Part shown: positions 55,611 to 63,583 of the stretch, piece after piece | Layout of the letters: each line of letters begins with the position of its first letter | How positions within the stretch are numbered: position 1 is the first letter of the stretch | DNA from: Peribacillus asahii | GTDB lineage: Bacteria > Bacillota > Bacilli > Bacillales > DSM-1321 | Assembly: GCF_004006295.1 (NCBI RefSeq) | Contig: NZ_CP026095.1 | Span: forward strand, 2,900,001 to 2,964,000 | Length of the DNA: 64,000 bases | Direction of reading: 5' to 3' | Notes under the pieces: generated by a model | Seen by the model: only the letters and a program-made list of their open reading frames with translations | Told to the model about the DNA's origin: nothing | Databases searched by the model: none | Translations under genes and position numbers: made by a program

Positions 55611-56138
55611 TTGAACATTAGAAAAGCTACGGAAGAAGATGTAACCGGCATTGCCCATGTTCATGTTGAAACTTGGCGCTCTACATATGCAGGCATTATT
55701 CCCGATGATTATTTAAACTCATTAACGATTGAGAGCCGGACAAAGCATTGGAGAAGAAATTTAAAAACCATCCATTCTGCAATCTTTGTAGCGGAAAATG
55801 CCAATGGAGAAATTATCGGCTTTGCTGCTGGTGGAACCGAGCAAACGAGAGACCCTGTTTATCAAGGGGAAATTTACGCGATTTATATTTTGAAGGAGTA
55901 TCAACGACAAGGCATTGGTAAACAGCTTATCAAGCCCATTCTGGATATCTTAATTACAAAGGAGTATAAAAATGTCGTCATCTGGGCATTAGAAGAGAAT
56001 GTAAATCGCGCTTTTTATACCTCAATGGGCGGAAAACTTATTGCGTCAAAACCGATTTCTATCTATGGAAAAGAACTAATTCAAGTAGCTTATGCATGGG
56101 AAAATATTCATGATTTAATGAGAGAAGTAACGTTGTAA
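55611..56138 (+). CDS. GNAT-family N-acetyltransferase
   Basis: A 175-aa protein from TTG at 55611, behind GGAAGTGAT. It has the GNAT order: IRKATEEDVTGIAHVHVETWRSTYAGII, beta strands FVAENANGEIIGFAAG, motif A YILKEYQRQGIGKQLI (acetyl-CoA phosphate loop), then VIWALEENVNRAFYTSMGG. This start with W..TYAG.I is typical of a large Bacillus subgroup of unknown substrate. Confidence 0.85.
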   Translation: MNIRKATEEDVTGIAHVHVETWRSTYAGIIPDDYLNSLTIESRTKHWRRNLKTIHSAIFVAENANGEIIGFAAGGTEQTRDPVYQGEIYAIYILKEYQRQGIGKQLIKPILDILITKEYKNVVIWALEENVNRAFYTSMGGKLIASKPISIYGKELIQVAYAWENIHDLMREVTL

Positions 56139-56161
56139 AGGGAGGCTGTCCAACTCCCTTT
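56137..56161. terminator. Bidirectional terminator between convergent genes
   Basis: AAAGGGAG (56137-56144) pairs perfectly with CTCCCTTT (56154-56161). It overlaps the stop of the GNAT gene and serves the lipoprotein gene on the other strand. Confidence 0.75.
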
Positions 56162-56168
56162 ACACCTA

Positions 56169-56687
56169 TTAAACCTCCTTTGTCACATGCCTAATTCTCC
56201 AGCTTTTCTCTTCCTTCACCACATCAATAGATACTAAAACCATTTGACTTTTTTTATTCCCCTGGTAGAATTCGTAAAGAAAACTGCCTGTATTCTCATG
56301 AAGGTTATATTTGCGCAATCGTAAATACTGAATTCGATTTTCTTCATTAAAATTCCGGTAAAAAAGAGAGGCCCCATTTTCAAAAGTAATATGTGTAGAC
56401 TGTACTTCCACTTCTTCAGTAACCCTCTTTTCTACTTCATTAATATTTTGATCTTGTACAGCCAATAAGAAACGATAGATCTCTCCATCTACTAAATAAG
56501 CGATATCTTCCTTTTCTTGCATACAGCGAATTTGCTCTTCTAATTCAAATACTTTCGCTTTTAGAGACAATTTTTCTTCAATCATCGCTAATTCTTTATC
56601 TTCTTGAGTGGATGGTGAAATAGGAGTTGAACAGGAAACTAAAAGAAAACAAGCATATATGAGAACAATTATATATTTTATCGGCAC
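56169..56687 (-). CDS. Lipoprotein, unknown
   Basis: A 172-aa minus-strand protein. The signal peptide ends in lipobox LVSCST. A Glu/Lys-rich coil follows (IEEKLSLKAKVFELEEQIRC), then an alpha+beta part with VSIDVVKEEKSWRIRHV at the end, like NTF2-type lipoproteins of Bacillus. It is membrane-anchored outside the cell. Ligand unknown. Confidence 0.72.
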   Translation of the reverse strand: MPIKYIIVLIYACFLLVSCSTPISPSTQEDKELAMIEEKLSLKAKVFELEEQIRCMQEKEDIAYLVDGEIYRFLLAVQDQNINEVEKRVTEEVEVQSTHITFENGASLFYRNFNEENRIQYLRLRKYNLHENTGSFLYEFYQGNKKSQMVLVSIDVVKEEKSWRIRHVTKEV

Positions 56688-56896
56688 TTCCTACACTTCC
56701 CTCCTTTCAAACTGCCTTTATAGTATTTAGCTATGTATAGAACACTGTTAAATCGTGATGAACCATTTTAGTTAACGGGTACCTACTAGTTAAACGAATA
56801 AACCTATCAAAAAGTTTCATAAAAATTGAAAAATAACCCAACTTACCCTTAATTTAGTTCCTTTTACCTAATTAACTTTGAAAAGGAGATTTTTAA

Positions 56897-56980
56897 ATGA
56901 TTTCTCCGTTTCTATACATTCTACAGATTCCGCTTACGACAATTAATCGTTTATACAATCAAATTTCCTCCTTTCCCTAA
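56897..56980 (+). CDS. Possible 27-aa leader peptide before the ABC-F gene
   Basis: AAAAGGAGA stands 7 nt before an ATG opening 27 codons, with MISPFLYILQIPLTTINRLY at its start. It is hydrophobic and ends 49 nt before the ATPase start. Some ABC-F genes are controlled by short upstream peptides. This could be one, or a small membrane peptide. No comparison was possible. Confidence 0.4.
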   Translation: MISPFLYILQIPLTTINRLYNQISSFP

Positions 56981-57029
56981 ATCCATGGTATAATTCTAAG
57001 GATTATTGTCATTGGAGGAATGTAAATAA

Positions 57030-58649
57030 ATGATTACTGTAAATAATGTTGGTTTACGCTATGGTGACCGTAAACTATTTGAAGATGTTAATATAAAGTT
57101 CACACCTGGTAACTGTTATGGATTAATCGGGGCAAATGGGGCTGGTAAATCTACATTTTTAAAAATCCTTTCTGGTGAAATTGAAGCACAATCTGGCGAC
57201 GTTCACATGGGGCCAGGCGAACGCCTTGCTGTCCTAAAGCAAAACCATTTCGAATATGAAGAAGAAGAAGTATTGAAAGTGGTTATTATGGGGCACGAGA
57301 GATTGTATCAAGTAATGCAAGAGAAAGATGCGATCTACATGAAAGAGGATTTTACAGATGAAGACGGTATGAGAGCAGCTGAGCTGGAAGGCGAATTTGC
57401 TGATATGAATGGTTGGGAAGCTGATTCAGAAGCAGCCATCCTTCTTAAAGGATTAGGAATTGGTGAAGATCTGCATTATAAGAAAATGGCAGAATTAACA
57501 GGTGGCGAAAAAGTAAAAGTATTACTTGCCCAAGCGCTATTTGGAAAACCTGACGTTCTTCTTCTTGACGAGCCGACCAACCACCTTGACTTAAAAGCCA
57601 TTCAATGGCTAGAGGAATTTTTAATTAACTTTGAAAATACCGTGATTGTTGTTTCACATGACCGTTACTTCTTAAACAAAGTATGTACACATATCGCTGA
57701 CCTTGACTTTGGTAAAATTAAAATTTATGTTGGTAACTATGATTTCTGGTACGAATCTAGTCAACTTGCTCTTAAAATGGCACAAGATGCAAATAAGAAA
57801 AAAGAAGAGAAAATTAAAGAATTACAAGCATTCGTTGCTCGCTTTAGTGCGAATGCATCCAAATCAAGTCAAGCAACTTCTCGTAAAAAATTACTAGATA
57901 AAATTACGCTAGATGATATTCAACCATCGTCTCGTCGCTATCCATATGTAGCCTTTACACCGGACCGTGAAATCGGAAATGACCTTCTTCGTGTCGAAGG
58001 CATTTCTAAAACAATTGATGGGGTTAAAGTATTAGACAATGTAAGCTTTATTATGAATAAAGATGATAAAATTGCACTTGTTGGTAAAGATGAGATTGCC
58101 AAAACAACATTATTTAAAATTCTTGCTGGTGAAATGGAGCCTGATAGCGGTACATTCAAATGGGGTGTAACGACTTCTCAAGCCTACTTCCCGAAAGATA
58201 ACGCAGAATTCTTCGAAGGATGCGAGTTATCATTAGTAGACTGGTTACGTCAATTCTCACCGAATGATCAAACAGAAAATTTCCTACGTGGTTTCCTAGG
58301 CCGCATGCTTTTCTCTGGCGAAGAAGTAATGAAAAAAGCAAGTGTTCTATCCGGTGGGGAAAAAGTACGTTGTATGCTTTCTAAAATGATGTTAAGCGGC
58401 TCAAACGTATTAATGTTAGATGAACCAACGAGTCACCTTGACTTAGAATCTATCACAGCCTTGAATAATGGACTGATTGCTTTTAAAGGTTCTTTAATCT
58501 TTGCTTCTCACGATCATCAGTTTACAGAAACCATTGCAAACCGTATTATTGAAATTACACCTAAAGGCATTATTGATAAACAAATGACATACGATGAGTA
58601 CTTAAATAATAAAGACTTACAAAAGCAAATTGCTGAAATGTATCAATAA
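57030..58649 (+). CDS. ykpA: ABC-F family ATPase (YkpA type)
   Basis: A 539-aa protein of two ABC cassettes in one chain and no membrane part. The first has Walker A GANGAGKS, signature LTGGEKVKV and Walker B VLLLDEPTNHLDL. A linker rich in Lys follows (KKKEEKIKELQAFVARFS). The second has a degenerate Walker A VGKDEIAKTT, signature LSGGEKVRC and VLMLDEPTSHLDL. ABC-F proteins act on the ribosome. The second P-loop (KDEIAKT) is unlike the usual GxxGxGKS, a known trait of this branch. Start ATG behind TGGAGG. Confidence 0.9.
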   Translation: MITVNNVGLRYGDRKLFEDVNIKFTPGNCYGLIGANGAGKSTFLKILSGEIEAQSGDVHMGPGERLAVLKQNHFEYEEEEVLKVVIMGHERLYQVMQEKDAIYMKEDFTDEDGMRAAELEGEFADMNGWEADSEAAILLKGLGIGEDLHYKKMAELTGGEKVKVLLAQALFGKPDVLLLDEPTNHLDLKAIQWLEEFLINFENTVIVVSHDRYFLNKVCTHIADLDFGKIKIYVGNYDFWYESSQLALKMAQDANKKKEEKIKELQAFVARFSANASKSSQATSRKKLLDKITLDDIQPSSRRYPYVAFTPDREIGNDLLRVEGISKTIDGVKVLDNVSFIMNKDDKIALVGKDEIAKTTLFKILAGEMEPDSGTFKWGVTTSQAYFPKDNAEFFEGCELSLVDWLRQFSPNDQTENFLRGFLGRMLFSGEEVMKKASVLSGGEKVRCMLSKMMLSGSNVLMLDEPTSHLDLESITALNNGLIAFKGSLIFASHDHQFTETIANRIIEITPKGIIDKQMTYDEYLNNKDLQKQIAEMYQ

Positions 58650-58661
58650 ATCTCCTCAAAG

Positions 58662-58697
58662 AACGCACAGCTAAACATCTTGGCTGTGCGTTTTTCA
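58662..58697 (+). terminator. Terminator after ykpA
   Basis: AACGCACAGC (58662-58671) pairs perfectly with GCTGTGCGTT (58683-58692), then TTT. Confidence 0.88.
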
Positions 58698-58758
58698 CGT
58701 CTTCTCCTGAATAAAAGATATAAAAAACAGGTATATTGATACGGGAGGCGTAAAGTTC

Positions 58759-59022
58759 ATGGATACACACTTAATTAAACAAGCTTTTGACAATACAGGC
58801 TACTATAATCTTTATGAACAATTTCATTATCAAATTGACATAACAGGACTATTTGATACAGTGGAACAACCACTTATCATTGAGCATTTTTTAGAATGTT
58901 ACAGTTTTGACCCCGAACAACATTTATTCTTTGATGAATTTGCTTTTCACTTTAGGACCTTTCACTATACTTCGTTAAAGAGAGAATTACAATCTTTTTA
59001 TAATGCTAAATACCTTTACTAA
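58759..59022 (+). CDS. Small acidic protein, unknown
   Basis: An 87-aa protein, ATG behind GGGAGGCG. Rich in Phe, Tyr and His (EQFHYQIDITGLFD; EFAFHFRTFHYTSLKRELQSFY). No signal peptide, membrane part or known motif. It is preceded by the ykpA terminator, so it needs its own promoter, which I could not find with confidence. Confidence 0.55.
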   Translation: MDTHLIKQAFDNTGYYNLYEQFHYQIDITGLFDTVEQPLIIEHFLECYSFDPEQHLFFDEFAFHFRTFHYTSLKRELQSFYNAKYLY

Positions 59023-59081
59023 TTAAAACTCTCATGATGCTGCCAAAGTTCACATCATTATTTTAGCATCACGAATAAAAA

Positions 59082-59104
59082 ACCAGGTCTAGCCTGGTCT
59101 TTTA
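59082..59104. terminator. Terminator between the 87-aa gene and flotillin remnant
   Basis: ACCAGG (59082-59087) pairs with CCTGGT (59093-59098), with T-rich sequence on the right and an A-run on the left. Confidence 0.6.
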
Positions 59105-59209
59105 ACGTTATCAATAATATGGATATGAGTAATATGGATATGAATAATATGGTTAACTAGCCACCAGCGGGAGATGAAGGCTCCCCACTGATGGAAGTTC
59201 TACTTTATT

Positions 59210-59790
59210 TTAATTATCCACTGTATTTTCTCGACTAACAGGCATTGTTTCGTTAACACTTTTTTCCGGCAGCATCATTTGTTTACCAGAGAAATTCTCT
59301 AACAAATCTTTCACATCAATACCTGAAGAAGCTTTTAAAGATTCCTGTAAGGTAGACATTAAGTTCGTTGCATAAGCTGTGACTTTATTGGCACCGCCAT
59401 TTTCACTGCTTCCCCCCGTATCCACAACTGTAATTTTATCAATATTTCCTAGTGGACTAGCTACTTGCTTCGCATATTCAGGAAGCATTTTTAAAACCAT
59501 ATCCATCACAGCCGCTTGGCCGAACTGCTCGAATGCCTCTGCAATCTTTTGCTTTGCTTCCGCTTCGGCAGCCCCTTTTAAGCGAATAATTTCCGCTTCT
59601 GTTTCTCCTTGTGCTCCTTGTGCTCTTTGTGCTTCAGCTCTAGCAAGCCCATCCATGTGAACACGCTCAGCTTCCGCTTTAGCCATCGCTTCAATTTGAT
59701 ACTTATTCGCATCTGCTTCTGTGATTTGTTTCATTTTATTCGCCGATGCAGCCTGCTCTACAGCATAGCGATCGGCATCTGCTTTTTATG
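59210..59790 (-). pseudogene. floT: Flotillin (FloT/YuaG) 3' remnant
   Basis: The C-terminal part of a flotillin, reading back from 59210 to about 59790. It holds KADADRYAVEQAASANKMKQ, the Glu/Ala coil (AEAQRAQGAQGETEAEIIRLKGAAEAEAKQKIAEA), then MVLKMLPEYAKQVASPLGNIDKI. Flotillins have about 500 residues. Here the membrane hairpin and the SPFH domain are missing. Upstream of 59790 the flotillin frame is stopped at once and the sequence no longer looks like the gene, so it is truncated by a rearrangement. Confidence 0.8.
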
Positions 59791-60030
59791 ACTAGTGAGT
59801 TTTTTGTCCAAATCTCTACTTACATTCGTACTCTAAGGCTCAACTTAAATTTTAATAGAAAAAGCACATTGGACACAAAATACTAAAATTAAATACTGAG
59901 GTCTCTTAAGTTAAATATTTATTTTGTATTAGAATATGCTTTTCCACTTCAAAAAAGTAGACACTCTCTTTATGTATCAGATAATTTTTTTATCGCAGCC
60001 CCATCGCCATCAAGTTAAAGTTTTATAGAC
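59791..60030. other. Gene-free junction between two gene remnants
   Basis: 240 bp of AT-rich sequence with no reading frame of note and no clear promoter. It separates the cut 5' end of the flotillin remnant from the YeiH-like remnant. An IS231-like end sequence lies at its right side (60007-60019). Confidence 0.5.
60007..60019. repeat. IS231-like end sequence, left copy
   Basis: CCATCAAGTTAAA, also found at 61061-61073 in the same orientation. It resembles the terminal repeat of IS231-group elements (CCCATCAACTTAA). No transposase lies between the copies. Confidence 0.45.
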
Positions 60031-61029
60031 CCCCAGAATTGCTTTACCTTTTTTATCGCCCTGCTCGGCTACTTATTGGCAAAAGTACCTGGATTTGACC
60101 ATGTTGGGCAATTAGCACCCGCTATTATAATAGCTGTCCTATATCGGCAAATCTTAGGTTATCCGGAAATCATTCGTGCAGGGATAGGATTTTCTTCAAA
60201 GAGACTGTTACGTTTTGCCATTATTTTATATGGTCTCAAGCTAAATATCGGTACTGTTCTTCATGATGGATTAGGCTTGCTCGTTCGTGATACCGGGGTT
60301 ATCATTTTCGCGATTTTATTAACGGTGTGGTTAGCTAAATGTATGAAAGCTGACAAAAATATCTCTCTTCTTCTTGGAGTTTGCGGCGCAGCAGCCATAG
60401 CAGCTATCGCACCAATTGTTAAATCAAAGGATGAAGATACAGCAATTGGAGTCGGAATTATTGCATTAGTTGGTACCATTTTTGCGATTACTTATACCAT
60501 TTTACAGCCTATCTTACCTTTGTCAGCTGTTGATTACGGAATTTGGTCGGGGATTAGCTTGCATGAAATTGCTCATGTTGCATTAGCGGCAGCACCTGCA
60601 GGAGATGACGCACTGGCCATGGGCTTACTGGGAAAATTGGGCCGTGTGTTTCTTCTTGTCCCATTGTATTTCATATTTATGTATATTATGAAGCGAAAAA
60701 GCCAAAGTCAGGATCATTCTGACAATAAGATTGAATTCCCATGGTTTTTAATCGGATTCATTATAATGAGTATTTTCGGAAGCTATGTACTTGGGTCCCT
60801 TATTCCCGTTTCAACAGGATTTATGGATGGCGTATCCCAACTTACCACTTGGTATTTAACAGCAGCCATGGTAGGTCTCGGATTAAATGTAAGCCTGCGT
60901 GATCTCCGTAATAAAGCATTAAAGCCTTTAATTGCTATGGGGATTACCTCCATCTGTCTTTCTATTTTATACTCTAGAAAGTTTTATGAGAGTAGGAGTC
61001 AATCAATTTATCATTCTAGTAATTCATAA
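60031..61029 (+). pseudogene. YeiH-type (UPF0324) membrane protein, broken
   Basis: A putative anion (sulfate) exporter of the YeiH family with about ten membrane segments: IIIAVLYRQILGYPEIIRAG, RFAIILYGLKLNIG, LLGVCGAAAIAAIAPIVKSKDED and GISLHEIAHVALAAAPAGDDA are family blocks. The N-terminal end is degraded. RIALPF in one frame gives way to FFIALLGYLLAKVPGF in the next, a one-base frameshift near 60046, and no start precedes it. The open frame from TTG at 60076 gives 317 residues. The last 20 residues also depart from the family. Confidence 0.72.
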
Positions 61030-61060
61030 AAAGACACATGACCCTGTCAATACCTCATAC

Positions 61061-61073
61061 CCATCAAGTTAAA
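61061..61073. repeat. IS231-like end sequence, right copy
   Basis: CATAC then CCATCAAGTTAAA, in direct orientation relative to the copy at 60007-60019. It is a likely relic of an insertion sequence. Confidence 0.45.
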
Positions 61074-61097
61074 AACATGATATAAAAAACAAAAACA

Positions 61098-61146
61098 TGA
61101 CCACCCTTATTCAGTGTACCAGTGTACAGCTGAATAAGGATGGTCA
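61098..61146. terminator. Terminator of the mdh operon
   Basis: TGACCACCCTTATTCAG (61098-61114) pairs with CTGAATAAGGATGGTCA (61130-61146) with one mismatch. It lies just past the mdh stop on the minus strand. Confidence 0.75.
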
Positions 61147-61177
61147 TCAATCTAGAGTTGAACCAGCGTTCTCTCAT

Positions 61178-62128
61178 TTAAACTTCAACAGAATCTAAAA
61201 TAGATATAACACTGCGGACAGTCTGAGCAGATCGATTTAACGCATCTTTTTCTTCCGCTGTTAAAGAAAGTTCGATGATGCTTTCAATACCGTCTCCACC
61301 TAAAACTGTAGGGACGCCTAAATAGATATCACTATAACCATATTCTCCTTCTAAAAAAGCGATGGAAGGCAAAATTCGTTTCTTATCCTTTAAAATTGCT
61401 TCTGCCATTTGTACCATAGAGGCAGCCGGGGCATAATAAGCACTGCCCTGTCCAAGTAAATTAACGATTTCACCCCCGCCTTTACGCGTTCTTTCTACAA
61501 TCTCCTCAATGCATTCAGCTGGTAGGATTTTATCCAATGGGATACCTCCAGCGTAAGAATAGCGTACCAATGGAACCATATCGTCACCATGTCCGCCAAG
61601 TACAAAGCCTGATACGTCTTCAACGGATACATTCAGCTCTTGTGCAACAAATGTGTTAAAGCGAGCAGTATCTAACACACCTGACTGCCCGATGACACGG
61701 TTTTTCGGAAATCCTGTCGTTTTATAGCAAACATATGTCATGGCATCTACTGGATTACTTAAAACAATAATATAGCTATTAGGAGCATATTGTTTCACAT
61801 TTTCAGATACTTGCTTCATAATTTTCGCATTTGTTGCGACTAAATCATCACGGCTCATTCCTGGTTTACGAGGCAGACCTGCTGTTATTAAGACTAGATC
61901 TGCATCTTGAATATCTTCATAATTCGATGTACCTGTAATATTGGCATCAAATCCTTGTACCGGGCTTGCTTCTAGCATATCAAGTGCTTTCCCTTTTGTA
62001 GGATTACATTGAGAAGGAATGTCTACTAATACTACATCTCCAAGTTCTTTTTGAGCCATCATAAGAGCCGCTGTTGCACCTGTAAAACCTGATCCAATAA
62101 CAGCAATTTTTTTACGTTTGAAGGCCAT
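61178..62128 (-). CDS. mdh: Malate dehydrogenase
   Basis: A 316-aa NAD-dependent MDH. It has the Rossmann loop [12 protein letters not shown], the malate-specific loop [14 protein letters not shown] with the extra Arg of MDH, catalytic GGHGDDMV with the active His, and the end [18 protein letters not shown]. It oxidises malate to oxaloacetate. The start is ATG behind GGGAGGAAAAG, 61 bp after the BMC-H shell gene on the same strand, so it is probably in one operon with the microcompartment genes. It resembles Bacillus TCA-cycle Mdh (~312 aa) but stands outside the citZ-icd-mdh context. Confidence 0.93.
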   Translation of the reverse strand: MAFKRKKIAVIGSGFTGATAALMMAQKELGDVVLVDIPSQCNPTKGKALDMLEASPVQGFDANITGTSNYEDIQDADLVLITAGLPRKPGMSRDDLVATNAKIMKQVSENVKQYAPNSYIIVLSNPVDAMTYVCYKTTGFPKNRVIGQSGVLDTARFNTFVAQELNVSVEDVSGFVLGGHGDDMVPLVRYSYAGGIPLDKILPAECIEEIVERTRKGGGEIVNLLGQGSAYYAPAASMVQMAEAILKDKKRILPSIAFLEGEYGYSDIYLGVPTVLGGDGIESIIELSLTAEEKDALNRSAQTVRSVISILDSVEV

Positions 62129-62189
62129 TTCTTTTCCTCCCTTTCACTATCTCCCCTGCATCTGTCCATAAGTAACTCTCACCAAAATG

Positions 62190-62636
62190 TTATGATTTTT
62201 GCTCAGCAGGTGGTTCATCTTTTTCCTCTGCTGTGTTTAAGCCTGGATTTTGTGCAGGCTGAGACGCTGATTTCGGTTTAGCTCCCTCATTGGGACTTTT
62301 TTTACTTACCTTAGGTGTTTTTGTTGAGCTCTTCGTTTGTATTTCTTCTTTCTTTTGAGTCTTTAATAATATTTGTCCGATTCCTTCATCAGGATGCGGA
62401 ATTACGTGAGCAGATATTAACACACCAACTCGAGCCGCTGCTTCCTTACCTGCTTCTATCGCTGCCTGAACGGCGCTTACATCTCCCTCAACGAGTACGG
62501 TTACAAGAGCACCATCTACCTTTTCCTGTTTCACTAAGCGTACATCCGCCGATTTTACCATTGCATCCGCAGCCTCAATAGAGCCGATCAGCCCTCTCGT
62601 TTCAATCATTCCTAATGCCTTAGCCAAACTTGCCAC
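62190..62636 (-). CDS. Microcompartment shell protein, BMC-H type, with C-terminal extension
   Basis: A 148-aa hexamer-forming shell protein. Residues ~1-92 are a single BMC domain (ALGMIETRGLIGSIEAADAMVKSADVRLV; LVEGDVSAVQAAIEAGKEAA; AHVIPHPDEGI). The last ~55 residues are an unusual polar tail rich in Lys, Ser and Pro (TKSSTKTPKVSKKSPNEG). Typical EutM/PduA proteins end after ~95 residues. It overlaps the EutN-like gene start-to-stop, which couples their translation. Confidence 0.9.
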   Translation of the reverse strand: MASLAKALGMIETRGLIGSIEAADAMVKSADVRLVKQEKVDGALVTVLVEGDVSAVQAAIEAGKEAAARVGVLISAHVIPHPDEGIGQILLKTQKKEEIQTKSSTKTPKVSKKSPNEGAKPKSASQPAQNPGLNTAEEKDEPPAEQKS

Positions 62637-62904
62637 CCCTTTCTACATCGACAGAATCAATAATCCCTATAATGATTGCGTCAATTGGTAATCTTGTTTC
62701 CGACGTCATATTTGCAGACGCACTTCCTTTTGTGACCATTACTGCATCACCAATTCCTGCCCCGATACGGTCAACAGCAATAAATGGTGCATCCACAGCT
62801 GATCCATCTGGAAGCTCAGGCTGAACAATTAAAAATTTCAGGGCCCGCAAATCGTCTTCTTTTCTTGTTGCCCAAACGTTACCAATTACCGTTCCCATTT
62901 GCAT
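62620..62904 (-). CDS. Microcompartment vertex protein, EutN/CcmL type
   Basis: A pentamer-forming vertex protein of about 94 aa. The family pattern is MGTVIGNVWATRKEDDLRALKFLIVQP, FIAVDRIGAGIGDAVMVTKGSASA and PIDAIIIGIIDSVDV. The start is the ATG at 62904, 7 nt after the GGGGTGG on its strand. It overlaps the stop of the upstream gene and ends inside the BMC-H start. Such pentamers close the shell's twelve corners. Confidence 0.9.
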   Translation of the reverse strand: MQMGTVIGNVWATRKEDDLRALKFLIVQPELPDGSAVDAPFIAVDRIGAGIGDAVMVTKGSASANMTSETRLPIDAIIIGIIDSVDVERGGKFG

Positions 62905-63583
62905 GAACATCCACCCCTTTTGAATCAATCACACAGATGCTTTTCCCCAATTCCCGTGCTGTATCACGTGCTAAAGGGGTCACAATTGTTTTTTGACAAA
63001 TCATAATTTTTTCTTCCTTGCACTTTTTCACATCTGTTTGTGTTAAAAGCTTTTTAGTAGATGAAACCGGTTCATTAGTGTGGGACTGTTCCTCGTTTAA
63101 TGGCGATTGAATAAAAGATAAGAAAGATTCTACTTTTACCCCAAACTTTTTCAACGTCTCTTTATACTGAAGCAAGTGGGAAATATATTCCCTGTTAATC
63201 ATCACTCGATTATCTCCAAGAATGATTCTTCCCAAAGAAGTGGAGGGAATCAAAGAAATTGGGACTCCAGCTAAAATATATCGAGCTAATAGTTTGCTTT
63301 CATGGGTATCCGTAATACCAACTGCCCCTTTCACAAGCAAATCTTGTGTGGCATCTAAAAAAATAACTGCTTTAGCAGTTTCGGGAAAATCACTTTCATT
63401 CGCATCGTTATAAATTACATTCCATTTCGTTTCGAGTTTTATCAATTGAGAAGGGTCTAAATCTTGCACACCCTTCACAATTAATAAATCCGGTTTGGGT
63501 TTTGCACTTTCCCAAATCGTTGCCATGTCAAGCTTTTTTAACACCTCAACAACGATTTGGTCAATTAGTGTCCGATCCATCAT
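62879..63583 (-). CDS. Microcompartment-operon protein, unknown
   Basis: A 234-aa protein in the BMC operon, overlapping PduL by 4 nt (ATGA) and the EutN-like gene. The first ~20 residues, MDRTLIDQIVVEVLKKLDMA, form an amphipathic helix like a microcompartment-targeting peptide. A mixed alpha/beta fold follows (LLIVKGVQDLDP; VIFLDATQDLLVKGAVGI; SLIPSTSLGRIIL), then a linker and a short end with TPLARDTARELGKSICVIDS. It may be PduM- or flavoprotein-like. I cannot name it. The helix suggests it is packed inside or at the shell. Confidence 0.65.
   Translation of the reverse strand: MMDRTLIDQIVVEVLKKLDMATIWESAKPKPDLLIVKGVQDLDPSQLIKLETKWNVIYNDANESDFPETAKAVIFLDATQDLLVKGAVGITDTHESKLLARYILAGVPISLIPSTSLGRIILGDNRVMINREYISHLLQYKETLKKFGVKVESFLSFIQSPLNEEQSHTNEPVSSTKKLLTQTDVKKCKEEKIMICQKTIVTPLARDTARELGKSICVIDSKGVDVHANGNGNW

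Noticed and set aside
59116..59152. 2.5 copies of a 15-bp tandem repeat (AATATGGATATGA unit)
   Set aside because: Too short to call functional. On the minus strand it reads PYYSY repeats like the end of a Tyr-rich coat protein, but no start or gene is attached.
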